The notes beneath the pieces are model-generated. The model was not told the DNA's origin. It searched no databases and was given only the letters and a program-made list of their open reading frames with translations. 64,000 nucleotides of DNA, taken from positions 152,896 through 216,895 of the forward strand of contig JAFYLH010000006.1 in NCBI GenBank assembly GCA_017537175.1. Reading direction: 5' to 3'. A program made the position numbers and the translations under genes. Shown here one piece after another: positions 36,737 through 44,836 of the stretch (the stretch's first letter is position 1; the number at the start of each line of letters is the position of its first letter). Origin of the DNA: Clostridia bacterium (GTDB lineage: Bacteria; Bacillota; Clostridia; Oscillospirales; CAG-272).

Positions 36737-36765
36737 ATTATACTACTTAAAATTCCTGTTGTCAA
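36737..36765 (-). promoter_or_regulatory. Consensus promoter of folT-folC
   Basis: On the minus strand: TTGACA (36765-36760), 17-base spacer, TATAAT (36742-36737). The riboswitch starts about nine bases further on, so the aptamer is at the very 5' end of the mRNA. Confidence 0.9.
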
Positions 36766-36814
36766 GAGAAATAAAAGAAAAGAATGTGATTGACAAAAAT
36801 ACTTTGATTTGCGG

Positions 36815-36843
36815 TTGATTTTATCGGAAATGCGTGATATAAT
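36815..36843 (+). promoter_or_regulatory. Promoter of the LysR-type gene
   Basis: TTGATT 36815-36820, 17-base spacer, TATAAT 36838-36843. A TTGACA at 36790 is too far from the -10 to pair with it. Confidence 0.7.
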
Positions 36844-36870
36844 AACCCAAACCCAAAAGGAGGACAGCGC

Positions 36871-37791
36871 ATGAATTTGTTGCATCTCAAATATGCCTTG
36901 GAGGTTGCTAAGGCAGGTTCTCTCAGCAAAGCGTCTGAGACCCTTCTGACAGCAGTTCCGAATATAAGCCGTTCCATCAAGGATCTTGAAGCGAATCTCG
37001 GTGTCGTTATATTTGACCGTAACACCAAGGGAATGGAGCTTACCCCCGAAGGCGAGGAGCTGATGGAATATGCCAAAAGCATATTAGGTCAGCTTGAACA
37101 GATCGAAAACTTTTATAAAAACGGAACACCTAAAAAGCAAAAGTTTTCTGTTTGTGTGCCCAGAGCAAGCTATATTTCCCACGCACTTGCCGATTTTACA
37201 AACACGCTGTCCGATGCTCCATTGGAGATATTCTATAAGGAAACAAATTCCCAGCGGACTATTAAGAATATCCTTGAACACGATTATAAGTTGGGCATTA
37301 TCCGTTATCCCGAATACTACGATAAGCATTTTAAGACTCTTCTTGACGAAAAGAATCTGTGTTATGAGCTGGTATGTGACTTTATGTATACGGTGGTTAT
37401 GAGTAAAGACAGTGAGCTTGCAGAGCAAAATGAGATTCGTTATTCCGATCTTATAAAGCATATAGAAATAGCTCACGCCGATCCTTACGTTCCCTCCATA
37501 GCTCCGGCAAAGCTTCTTAAGGAGGAGTTGCCCGACGATGTTGAGCGCCGTATATACGTGTTTGAGCGTGCCAGTCAGTTTGAACTTTTGAACCGTAATA
37601 AGGATACCTTTATGTGGGTATCGCCGATCCCCGATGATCTGCTGGACAGATACGGACTTGTTCAAAAAAGGTGTGTTGATAACACTAAGGTGTACAGAGA
37701 TGTGCTGATATACAGGGAAGGCTATAAGCTGACAGAGCTTGATAAGGCTTTTATCACGGTGTTGTGCGATTCCAAAAGAAAATATATATAA
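36871..37791 (+). CDS. LysR-family transcriptional regulator
   Basis: 306 residues, typical LTTR length. N-terminal winged helix LKYALEVAKAGSLSKASETL then SRSIKDLEANLGVVIFDRNT and MELTPEGEEL, followed by a type-2 periplasmic-binding effector domain. AGGAGG precedes the ATG. LysR regulators are usually divergent from or next to their targets. Here the divergent unit is the folT-folC operon and the downstream unit is the hydrogenase operon, so either could be a target; the sequence does not decide. The effector is unknown. Confidence 0.88.
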   Translation: MNLLHLKYALEVAKAGSLSKASETLLTAVPNISRSIKDLEANLGVVIFDRNTKGMELTPEGEELMEYAKSILGQLEQIENFYKNGTPKKQKFSVCVPRASYISHALADFTNTLSDAPLEIFYKETNSQRTIKNILEHDYKLGIIRYPEYYDKHFKTLLDEKNLCYELVCDFMYTVVMSKDSELAEQNEIRYSDLIKHIEIAHADPYVPSIAPAKLLKEELPDDVERRIYVFERASQFELLNRNKDTFMWVSPIPDDLLDRYGLVQKRCVDNTKVYRDVLIYREGYKLTELDKAFITVLCDSKRKYI

Positions 37792-37795
37792 AAAG

Positions 37796-37829
37796 ATACA
37801 GGAAAAGATACAGTTTCCTGTATTTTTTT
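37796..37829 (+). terminator. Terminator after the LysR-type gene
   Basis: ATACAGGAAA (37796-37805) pairs with TTTCCTGTAT (37814-37823), followed by T6. Confidence 0.9.
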
Positions 37830-37870
37830 GCGTTATATTATTTGATAACCGTTGTTATGTGAATTGAGAA

Positions 37871-37907
37871 TTGTTGCACCTGTTATTATTTGTTATAATT
37901 TTAACGA
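37871..37907 (+). promoter_or_regulatory. Promoter of the hydrogenase operon with overlapping Rex-like operator
   Basis: TTGTTG 37871-37876, 17-base spacer, TATAAT 37894-37899. The -10 lies inside TTGTTATAATTTTAACGA (37890-37907), which matches the Rex consensus TTGTTAA-N4-TTAACAA at 12 of 14 defined positions. Rex represses fermentation and hydrogenase genes when NADH is low, so the site fits the operon. The operator call is by eye. Confidence 0.55.
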
Positions 37908-38056
37908 ATCTAAATCTTCTTGCCGAAGGACAGGCCGGCTCGCTACCTCCATACAATACCTCAACAAGCGGGCTGAACGGTTGCCTCACACCGGAAAATA
38001 ATATGTCCTGATAGTATACTGAGTTGTCATGCCGACAACTCAGTATATTGTATTTT
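37906..38056 (+). ncRNA. Structured leader RNA or small RNA ahead of the hydrogenase operon (unidentified)
   Basis: The transcript from the promoter at 37871 would begin with about 105 bases of GC-richer, foldable sequence. Pairings seen are AGGACA (37929) with TGTCCT (38004), GGCTCGCT (37941) with AGCGGGC(T) (37970), and CGGT with ACCG (37979-37993). A perfect 14-base hairpin (38015-38028 with 38034-38047) follows and ends in TTGTATTTT. The 208 bases between promoter and first gene hold no open frame with a ribosome site. It could be a riboswitch-type attenuator or a free small RNA; I recognise no known class. Confidence 0.45.
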
Positions 38057-38062
38057 GAATGA

Positions 38063-38083
38063 CAGTCGTAAGACTGATTTTTA
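38063..38083 (+). terminator. Second short hairpin with T tract before the hydrogenase operon
   Basis: CAGTC-GTAA-GACTG (38063-38076) followed by ATTTTTAT. With the preceding 14-base hairpin it makes a tandem block before the first gene at 38115; conditional read-through is implied. Confidence 0.5.
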
Positions 38084-38114
38084 TATAATTTTGATTTTTG
38101 TAAGGTGCGGATAA

Positions 38115-38858
38115 ATGAAGCTTGACAGAGTAATATCGGTAAGTAACGATAAAATAATCTACCGTGATTCAAACAAATGCATAAAGACCTTTATCTCGGG
38201 ATACTCAAAGGCAGATGTGCTTAACGAGGCATTGAACATGTCCCGTATAGAGGAGACGGGCCTCAAAACGCCCAAGCTCTTAGAGGTAACCACCATAGAC
38301 GGAAAATGGGCGATAATTACCGAATATATACGCGGCAAGACCCTCACCCGACTTATGGAGGAGGAACCGGACAAAAAGGATGAATATCTCGAGCTTTTCA
38401 CCGATATTCATATATCTGTTCATAAGACCTCCTGTCCCGAGCTTGCTCCCATCAAGGACGGTATGAACCGTAAGATAATATGCTGTGAACTTGATGCCAA
38501 CACAAGATACGAGCTTTTTGCCCGTTTGGAGGAAATGCCCCGACACAACAAGCTTTGTCACGGAGATTTTAACCCCGACAATATAGTGATCTCCGACACG
38601 GGAGAGACCTATATTTTGGACTGGTCCCGTGCAACCCGCGGCAACGCCTCGGCAGATGCTGCAAGGACTTATCTTTTGTTCTGGATGAGGGGCGATATCA
38701 GCGGAGCACAAAAGTATCTTGATATGTTCTGCGCCAAAACCGAAACGGATAAGGAATATGTTATGAGCTGGATGCCTTTGGTAGCGGCGGCTCAATCGGT
38801 AAAATGCAATGATAAGGAAAAAGAATTTCTTTTGTCCTGGACTAAAAACAATAAATAA
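38115..38858 (+). CDS. APH/choline-kinase-family phosphotransferase
   Basis: 247 residues with the small-molecule-kinase fold of the aminoglycoside phosphotransferase family. A Lys in the N-lobe lies in CIKTFISGY, the catalytic loop is LCHGDFNPDNIV near residue 151 and the metal-binding motif is YILDWSRATRGN near residue 172. Substrate unknown; such proteins phosphorylate choline, sugars, antibiotics and sometimes proteins. AAGGTG precedes the ATG. It is separated by only 23 bases from the iron-sulfur genes of the hydrogenase operon, so cotranscription is likely. Because the operon also encodes a protein phosphatase, a role in the same signalling path is a possibility, not a conclusion. Confidence 0.8.
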   Translation: MKLDRVISVSNDKIIYRDSNKCIKTFISGYSKADVLNEALNMSRIEETGLKTPKLLEVTTIDGKWAIITEYIRGKTLTRLMEEEPDKKDEYLELFTDIHISVHKTSCPELAPIKDGMNRKIICCELDANTRYELFARLEEMPRHNKLCHGDFNPDNIVISDTGETYILDWSRATRGNASADAARTYLLFWMRGDISGAQKYLDMFCAKTETDKEYVMSWMPLVAAAQSVKCNDKEKEFLLSWTKNNK

Positions 38859-38881
38859 TTAATTATAAGGAGACATAAACA

Positions 38882-39121
38882 ATGAAGGTAACTGTATGTA
38901 TCGGAAGTTCCTGTCATATAAAGGGTTCAAGACAGGTTGTAGAGCAGCTTCAGGAGCTTATAGCAAAGGAGAATCTCGGTGACAGAGTTGAGCTTGGCGG
39001 CACATTCTGTATGGGTAAGTGCCAGCTGGGTGTATGTGTGACTGTAGATGATGTACTTCATTCGGTAACCCCGGATTCCGTTGTGGAATTCTTTGAGAAG
39101 GAAGTAAAGGCAAAGGTATAA
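38882..39121 (+). CDS. Thioredoxin-like [2Fe-2S] ferredoxin-type protein (NuoE-like), copy 1
   Basis: 79 residues matching the C-terminal cluster domain of NuoE/HydC/HndA-type proteins. Four cysteines in the pattern C-x4-C (CIGSSC, residues 6-11) and C-x3-C (FCMGKC, about 47-51) can hold one [2Fe-2S] cluster on a thioredoxin fold. AAGGAG precedes the ATG. It lies one base ahead of a second such gene and in front of a sensory hydrogenase, so it probably passes electrons to it. Confidence 0.85.
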   Translation: MKVTVCIGSSCHIKGSRQVVEQLQELIAKENLGDRVELGGTFCMGKCQLGVCVTVDDVLHSVTPDSVVEFFEKEVKAKV

Positions 39122-39122
39122 G

Positions 39123-39377
39123 ATGATAATCCAGGTTTGTGTCGGCAGCTCCTGCCATCTCAAGGGCTCGCCGGAAATAGTAGAGCTGTTGCAGCAGGCT
39201 GTGTCAGAGCATCATCTTGAGGATGAGATAACTCTTGCCGGCAGCTTTTGTATAGGAAAATGCAACCGCGTAGGTGTAAGCGTTCAGGTGGATGATGAGA
39301 TACATACAGGTATCACAAAAGAAAACTTCAAAGAGTTTTTCTCGGACAGTGTGCTTGGCCGTATAGAAAGGAATTAA
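39123..39377 (+). CDS. Thioredoxin-like [2Fe-2S] ferredoxin-type protein (NuoE-like), copy 2
   Basis: 84 residues, clearly related to the preceding gene: CVGSSCHLKGS near the N-terminus and FCIGKCNR near residue 42 give the same four-cysteine [2Fe-2S] pattern. The two genes look like a tandem duplication that has diverged. The sensory hydrogenase gene starts three bases after the stop, so all three are one translational unit. Confidence 0.85.
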   Translation: MIIQVCVGSSCHLKGSPEIVELLQQAVSEHHLEDEITLAGSFCIGKCNRVGVSVQVDDEIHTGITKENFKEFFSDSVLGRIERN

Positions 39378-39380
39378 GAT

Positions 39381-41060
39381 ATGTCCAATTGCCTGACTTT
39401 AAAAAAATCAAACTGTAAGAATTGTTATAAATGTATCAGACACTGCCCTGTAAAAGCGATACGCTTCTCGGGCAACCAGGCTCATATTATAGGAAACGAA
39501 TGTATTTTGTGCGGACAGTGCTTTGTTGTTTGTCCGCAGAATGCCAAGGAGATAGTTGACTCTACCGAAAAGGTCAAGGTGCTGCTTCAGACAGGAGATC
39601 CTGTTATTGTAAGCTTGGCACCCTCATTTGTTGCCAATTATGATGCGGTAGGCATCAATACAATGCGTAAAGCCATAAAACGGTTAGGCTTTTTTGATGT
39701 TGAGGAGACGGCTATAGGAGCAACTATCGTAAAAAACGAATATGAAAGAATGCTCCGTGAAGATGAAAGAGATGTTATTATTTCTTCCTGCTGTCATTCG
39801 GTCAACCTGCTTATTCAAAAGCATTATCCCAGGGCGCTTCAGTATCTTGCATATGTTAAGTCGCCGATGCAGGCCCACTGTATGGATATCAAGCGCAGGT
39901 ATCCCGGTGCCAAGACCGTATTTATCGGCCCCTGCGTTGCAAAAAAGGACGAGGCGGAATATTATGAGGGTATTGTTGATGCGGTACTCACCTTCGAGGA
40001 GTTGACCAAATGGCTTGAGGAGGAGGGCATCGGACTTGATGTGGAACTGGAAAAGGAAGAAAACTCACGTGCCCGTTTCTTCCCCACTACCGGCGGCGTG
40101 CTCAAAACAATGTCTCAGGATATGCCGGGATACACCTATATGGCTATTGACGGCATAGATAACTGTATTGCCGCACTTAAAGACATTATCAGCGGCAACA
40201 TTCACAAATGTTTTATCGAGATGTCTGCCTGTGTAGGAAGCTGCATTGCTGGTCCTGTTATGGAAAAGTACCATCACACCGAAACGGTGAGAGATTATAT
40301 AACTGTTGCAAGCTATGCAGGTGCAAAAGATTTCGAGGTGGAACAGCCTGATTTTTCCGAGCTTCACAAGAGCTTTGCTATAATTGACCAGCGCTCTGTT
40401 AAACCCTCTGATATTGAGATACAGAACGTTCTTAGACAGATGGGTAAGTTTAAGCCCGCTCACGAATTGAATTGCGGTTCCTGCGGATATAATACCTGCC
40501 GCGAAAAGGCCATCGCTATTATTCAGGGCAAGGCAGAGATATCTATGTGTCTGCCCTATCTTAAGGATAAGGCGGAGAGCTTCTCTGATTCCATAGTTAA
40601 AAACACTCCCAACGGAATCGTGGTTGTAAACGAGCAGTTGGAGGTACAGCAGATAAACGATGCGGCAAGGAAGATTATGAATATTCGTTCAGCCTCGGAC
40701 ATCGTCGGAGATCAGGTCATACGTATACTTGATCCTACTCCTTTTATTAATGTGATGCAGAAGGGCATGGATATACACAACGAAAGCGTATATCTTGCCG
40801 AGTATAAACGGTTTGTTGAACAGTCGGTCATTTATGACGGCGATTCTCATCTTCTTATTTCCATAATGCGTGATATCACGGATGAACAGGGTGAACGTGA
40901 AAGACGCGAACAACAGACCAGACATACCATAGAGGTTGCGGATAACGTGGTAGACAAGCAGATGCGTATAGTTCAGGAGATAGCGTCCCTCTTGGGAGAG
41001 ACTGCAGCTGAGACAAAGATAGCTCTGGCTAAGCTTAAGGAGTCTATAAGCGATGAATGA
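39381..41060 (+). CDS. Sensory-type [FeFe] hydrogenase with Fe-S and PAS domains
   Basis: 559 residues in four parts. Residues 10-56 are two [4Fe-4S] motifs (CKNCYKCIRHCP, CILCGQCFVVCP). Residues 65-330 are the H-cluster domain with all three motifs in altered form: SSCCHS (135), FIGPCVAKK (181) and ACVGSCIAGP (283). The last lacks the GG-C-GG-G of catalytic enzymes. Residues 364-396 are a Fes-type cluster motif (NCGSCGYNTCREKA). Residues 400-505 are a PAS domain, followed by a helical tail that may be a coiled coil. Known hydrogenases of this architecture (HydS/HfsB-like, group C/D) are thought to sense H2 or redox state. It overlaps the phosphatase gene by eight bases, fitting a sensor-effector pair. 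Confidence 0.9.
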   Translation: MSNCLTLKKSNCKNCYKCIRHCPVKAIRFSGNQAHIIGNECILCGQCFVVCPQNAKEIVDSTEKVKVLLQTGDPVIVSLAPSFVANYDAVGINTMRKAIKRLGFFDVEETAIGATIVKNEYERMLREDERDVIISSCCHSVNLLIQKHYPRALQYLAYVKSPMQAHCMDIKRRYPGAKTVFIGPCVAKKDEAEYYEGIVDAVLTFEELTKWLEEEGIGLDVELEKEENSRARFFPTTGGVLKTMSQDMPGYTYMAIDGIDNCIAALKDIISGNIHKCFIEMSACVGSCIAGPVMEKYHHTETVRDYITVASYAGAKDFEVEQPDFSELHKSFAIIDQRSVKPSDIEIQNVLRQMGKFKPAHELNCGSCGYNTCREKAIAIIQGKAEISMCLPYLKDKAESFSDSIVKNTPNGIVVVNEQLEVQQINDAARKIMNIRSASDIVGDQVIRILDPTPFINVMQKGMDIHNESVYLAEYKRFVEQSVIYDGDSHLLISIMRDITDEQGERERREQQTRHTIEVADNVVDKQMRIVQEIASLLGETAAETKIALAKLKESISDE

Positions 41061-42225
41061 TCTGTGTGCCGATATCGGATATAAAAGTATAAATCACTAC
41101 GGAGAGCAGCTCTGCGGTGACCACGTGGATGTGGTGGAGCCAAGCGAAAACTCAACCGTAATAGTTCTCTCAGACGGTCTGGGCAGCGGTGTCAAGGCGA
41201 GTATACTGTCTACCCTTACCTCTAAGATAATCTCGACTATGCTTTCGGCAGGTCTTACTCTTGAAGAATGTGTCGGGACTATAGCCGCAACACTTCCGGT
41301 ATGCTCGGTGAGAGGAGTAGCATATTCCACCTTTACCATAATCAATCTGATAAACAATCATACCGCCGAGCTTATCCAGTACGATAACCCTCATATAATA
41401 GCTATCCGTGACTATGAGCTGTGGGATTATCCCAAGACCGAGATGAACATCGGCGGCAAAAAGATATATAAATCGGTGATCAACCTGCAGGAAAACGATA
41501 TGTTTGTTGCAATGAGCGACGGTTGTCCCCATGCAGGTATCGGTACTGCCTATAATTTCGGATGGAAAAGGGAAGAGATAGCCGGTTTTATGCAATCCCT
41601 TGCACCTATAGGTTATACCGCAAAGACCTTATCTACTATGTTGGTTGACGAGTGCAACCGTCTCTACGGTGATAAACCGGGAGATGATGCCACCGCCTGT
41701 GTGGTAAGGATAAGAAAACGCGAACCTATGAACATCCTGTTTGGACCTCCATCCAACCGTGATGATGCAAACCGTATGATGTCTCTCTTTTTCTCAAAAG
41801 AGGGTAAGCATATTATATGCGGAGGAACTACCTCCTCTATCGCATCAAAATTTTTGGGAAAGCCGGTAAAGGCGTCCTTAAATTTTGAGAGAAGCGATAT
41901 CCCGCCCATTGCGACAATAGACGGTGTTGACCTTGTGACCGAGGGTGTTATAACCGTAAACCGTGTTCTCGAATATGCCAAGGATCACTTGGGTGACAAC
42001 ACTTACTATGAGCATTGGAGCATAAAGAAGGACGGTGCATCACTTATAAGCAGATTGCTTTTTGAAGAGGCGACCGACATTAACTTTTATGTGGGCAGAG
42101 CAATAAACCCTGCTCACCAGAATCCCGACCTTCCCATTAATTTTAATATCAAGATGAACCTTGTTGAAGAGTTGTCAGCTTGTCTTAAAAAAATGGGTAA
42201 GCGTATTAAGGTTAGTTATTTTTAG
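41053..42225 (+). CDS. SpoIIE-type PP2C serine phosphatase
   Basis: 390 residues. The N-terminal 225 residues form a PP2C/SpoIIE phosphatase domain: metal-binding Asp in VLSDGLGSG (38-46), MSDGCPHAG (about 158) and GDDATACVV (about 213). The C-terminal 150 residues are not assigned (starting near ILFGPPSNRDD). AAGGAG lies nine bases upstream and the start overlaps the sensory hydrogenase gene. Such phosphatases are recurrent partners of PAS-containing sensory hydrogenases; the likely substrate is a phosphorylated Ser/Thr protein that remains to be found. Confidence 0.87.
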   Translation: MNDLCADIGYKSINHYGEQLCGDHVDVVEPSENSTVIVLSDGLGSGVKASILSTLTSKIISTMLSAGLTLEECVGTIAATLPVCSVRGVAYSTFTIINLINNHTAELIQYDNPHIIAIRDYELWDYPKTEMNIGGKKIYKSVINLQENDMFVAMSDGCPHAGIGTAYNFGWKREEIAGFMQSLAPIGYTAKTLSTMLVDECNRLYGDKPGDDATACVVRIRKREPMNILFGPPSNRDDANRMMSLFFSKEGKHIICGGTTSSIASKFLGKPVKASLNFERSDIPPIATIDGVDLVTEGVITVNRVLEYAKDHLGDNTYYEHWSIKKDGASLISRLLFEEATDINFYVGRAINPAHQNPDLPINFNIKMNLVEELSACLKKMGKRIKVSYF

Positions 42226-42232
42226 GTGAACA

Positions 42233-43663
42233 ATGAAAAAATTCGATACAAAAGTTCAACATCTTAAATATAAGGTTTTACGCGAGGTTGCCAGATATGC
42301 TTGGAACGATACACTGCACGAGCATCTTCTGGATATACCGAAGCAGATAGTCCCGGGTAAGACATCGACAATGCGATGCTGTGTATACAAGGAGAGAGCA
42401 ATACTGTCCGAGCGTATCAAGTTGGCGATGGGCGGTAACAGCGCCGATCCCTGCGTCATCGAGGTCATAGATATCGCCTGTTACGAGTGTCCTGCAGCGG
42501 GCTATGAGGTAACCGATTCCTGCAGAGGGTGTCTTGCTCACCGCTGTGAGGACGTTTGTAAAAGAGGTGCCATCAGCTTTGACCATAATCACGTTGCGCA
42601 TATAGATAAGGACAAGTGTGTAGAGTGCGGTCAGTGTGCCAAGGTCTGCCCCTTTTCCGCCATAGTTAATCGCAAGCGTCCCTGTCAGAACGCCTGCAAG
42701 GTCAAGGCGATCTCCATAAACGAAAATAATGCAGCGGCAATAAACAGTGACAAGTGTATAGAGTGCGGTGCCTGTGTATATCAGTGTCCTTTCGGTGCCA
42801 TAAGTGATAAATCATATATTCTCAATGTTATAGATTATATCAAAAAGAGTGAAAATAACACTAAGTTTAAGGTCTATGCCATCATAGCTCCCGCAATATC
42901 CAGTCAGTTTTCTTATGCAAAGACGGGACAGGTGGTCAAGGGTCTGAAGGAGCTTGGCTTCCATACCGTGATCGAGGCGGCGCTTGGTGCCGATATGGTA
43001 GCGCTGGATGAAGCAAGGGAACTTTCGGAAAAAGGCTTCCTTACCTCATCCTGTTGTCCTGCCTTCGTTAAGTATATCAAGTCCGAATTCCCGAAGTTAG
43101 CTGAGCTTATATCCCACAATCCTTCGCCTATGACGGCGTTGGCAAGGTATATCAAGTCCACCGATGCTACTGCAAAGGTAGTGTTCATCGGGCCCTGTAC
43201 CGCAAAAAAATCCGAGGCAAAGCTGGAAAAGGCAGCGCCTTATGTGGATGCGGTAATGACCTTCGAGGAGCTTCAGGCATTGTATGACAGCCGTGATGTG
43301 GATATAACCGTTCTTGACGAAGCGCCTCTTGACAACGCATCTTACTACGGCAGGATATTTGCCCGTTCCGGCGGCCTCAGTGATGCAGCGGTGCAGGCGG
43401 TAAAAGAACAGGGAATTGACTTTGAGGTAAAACCCGTGATCTGCGACGGTATAGAGGCCTGCAGAACCGCTCTGCTTAAAAAGAGTAAGAATGTCCTTGA
43501 CGGTAATTTCATCGAGGGTATGGCGTGTGTCGGCGGATGTATAGGCGGTGCGGGCTGTCTCACCCACGGCGAAAAAAACAAGACCGAGGTGGACAAGTAC
43601 GGCAGAGAAGCTCTTGAAAAGACTATTACAGATGCGTGTGCTGTTTTAAATTTGAAAAAATAA
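42233..43663 (+). CDS. hydA: [FeFe] hydrogenase, catalytic type (group B-like)
   Basis: 476 residues, monomeric. H2 evolution or uptake with reduced ferredoxin is inferred. A Cys-rich N-terminal part (CYECP, CRGCLAHRCEDVC) precedes two [4Fe-4S] ferredoxin motifs (CVECGQCAKVCP, CIECGACVYQCP). The H-cluster domain carries TSSCCPAF (P1), FIGPCTAKKSEA (P2) and ACVGGCIGGAG (P3), all ligand cysteines present, so activity is expected, unlike the sensory paralogue upstream. The P1 form TSSCCP and the N-terminal layout fit group B enzymes. AGGTG precedes the ATG. A maturation set (HydEFG) is not in this window. Confidence 0.92.
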   Translation: MKKFDTKVQHLKYKVLREVARYAWNDTLHEHLLDIPKQIVPGKTSTMRCCVYKERAILSERIKLAMGGNSADPCVIEVIDIACYECPAAGYEVTDSCRGCLAHRCEDVCKRGAISFDHNHVAHIDKDKCVECGQCAKVCPFSAIVNRKRPCQNACKVKAISINENNAAAINSDKCIECGACVYQCPFGAISDKSYILNVIDYIKKSENNTKFKVYAIIAPAISSQFSYAKTGQVVKGLKELGFHTVIEAALGADMVALDEARELSEKGFLTSSCCPAFVKYIKSEFPKLAELISHNPSPMTALARYIKSTDATAKVVFIGPCTAKKSEAKLEKAAPYVDAVMTFEELQALYDSRDVDITVLDEAPLDNASYYGRIFARSGGLSDAAVQAVKEQGIDFEVKPVICDGIEACRTALLKKSKNVLDGNFIEGMACVGGCIGGAGCLTHGEKNKTEVDKYGREALEKTITDACAVLNLKK

Positions 43664-43679
43664 TCTGAAAGGTGTAGTT

Positions 43680-44630
43680 ATGAATAAAATTACAGTTATA
43701 GGTTCGGGAAGCGTAGGCTCCACCGTTGCATATACCCTTGTTGCAAAGGGAATTGCGTCCGAGATAGTTATGATCGATATTAACGAAAAGAAGGCGATGG
43801 GTGAGGCTCTGGATATCCGTCAGGGTTTGCCCTTCTGCAATCCTACAAAGGTGTATGCCGGCTCTTTTGCTGATGCCAAAGGCTCTGACATCGTAGTCAT
43901 CACCTCCGGTATTCCGAGAAAAGCGGGTCAGTCGAGACTTGAGCTTGCTCAGACCAACGTGGATATGCTCAAGGGTCTTGCAGCTAACGTTACAAAGTAT
44001 GCTCCCGATGCTACTTACGTGCTGGTAAGCAATCCCGTTGATATCCTTACCTATGCATTCCACAAATATACCGATATTCCCGAGGAGCGTATTATCGGAT
44101 CGGGTACTATCCTTGATACCGCAAGACTTCGTGCCAGAATTGCCGAGTATTACTCTATCAGCCAGCAGAACGTTCATGCATACGTTCTCGGTGAGCATGG
44201 TGATTCCTGCTTTATTCCCTGGTCTCTTGCCAACGTTTCAAACGTGCCTGCCGAGTCCTTCGGTTCCTGTACCAAGCCTCTGGGAACAAGTGTAAGCTAT
44301 CCGGAATTTATTAAGACCGATATTGAGGAGTATGTCCGTAAGTCCGGTGCAAGCGTTATTTCCCGTAAGGGTGCTACCTACTATGCCGTATCTATGTCGG
44401 TATGCCATATCTGTGAGAGGATACTCAGCGGTATTGATACCACAATGACGGTTTCTACTATGATGCACGGAGAGTACGGTGTGGATGATGTATGTCTGTC
44501 TCTGCTCAGTATCGTAGGTGAAAAGGGGGCACATACAAAGGTGCTTTTGCCTATGAATGACGAGGAGATCGCGGCACTTCACAATTCTGCAAACTGTCTC
44601 AAGAATATTATCAATAACGTTACGTTTTAA
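43680..44630 (+). CDS. Malate dehydrogenase-like member of the LDH/MDH family, copy 1
   Basis: 316 residues. Rossmann motif VIGSGSVGSTVAYTL, NAD-binding Asp in VMIDINEKKA, catalytic His in VLGEHGDS, and the conserved NPVDILTYAF. The specificity loop reads SGIPRKAGQSRLEL. Lactate enzymes have Gln at the position of the first Arg (residue 102 in LDH numbering), malate enzymes Arg, so oxaloacetate/malate is the likely pair even though the overall sequence is LDH-like. It ends the hydrogenase operon, 16 bases after hydA, and is a close paralogue of the gene at 44837. Confidence 0.85.
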   Translation: MNKITVIGSGSVGSTVAYTLVAKGIASEIVMIDINEKKAMGEALDIRQGLPFCNPTKVYAGSFADAKGSDIVVITSGIPRKAGQSRLELAQTNVDMLKGLAANVTKYAPDATYVLVSNPVDILTYAFHKYTDIPEERIIGSGTILDTARLRARIAEYYSISQQNVHAYVLGEHGDSCFIPWSLANVSNVPAESFGSCTKPLGTSVSYPEFIKTDIEEYVRKSGASVISRKGATYYAVSMSVCHICERILSGIDTTMTVSTMMHGEYGVDDVCLSLLSIVGEKGAHTKVLLPMNDEEIAALHNSANCLKNIINNVTF

Positions 44631-44638
44631 CAAAAAAT

Positions 44639-44672
44639 GGGAGAATGCCGATCAGCTTTCTCCCGTTTATAT
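44639..44672 (+). terminator. Weak terminator after the first malate dehydrogenase-like gene
   Basis: GGGAGAA (44639-44645) pairs with TTCTCCC (44658-44664) across a 12-base loop, followed by GTTTATATTT. Confidence 0.55.
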
Positions 44673-44743
44673 TTAGTCAAAGTATAGTACAAAAAATTTC
44701 ACAATTTGACGGTATTTTTTTGCTCAAAACGGGGCATAAGGTG

Positions 44744-44798
44744 TTGATTAATATTTGTTTCTGTGTTATAATAAATTGGTTAGTTATTTATTTAACAA
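44744..44798 (+). promoter_or_regulatory. Promoter of the succinate operon with a Rex-like site
   Basis: TTGATT 44744-44749, 17-base spacer, TATAAT 44767-44772. Directly downstream, TAGTTATTTATTTAACAA (44781-44798) matches the Rex consensus TTGTTAA-N4-TTAACAA at 12 of 14 defined positions, with one half perfect. A repressor there would block the start region. Confidence 0.55.
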
Positions 44799-44836
44799 AA
44801 TATTTTTTTCAAAATAAATGAAATGAGGACATTCAA

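Noticed and set aside
36551..36793. Plus-strand open frame between folT and the LysR-type gene
   Set aside because: It is the antisense of the THF riboswitch and the folT promoter.
37855..38172. Minus-strand open frame of 105 codons
   Set aside because: It covers the palindromic leader of the hydrogenase operon, has no ribosome site and no recognisable protein features.
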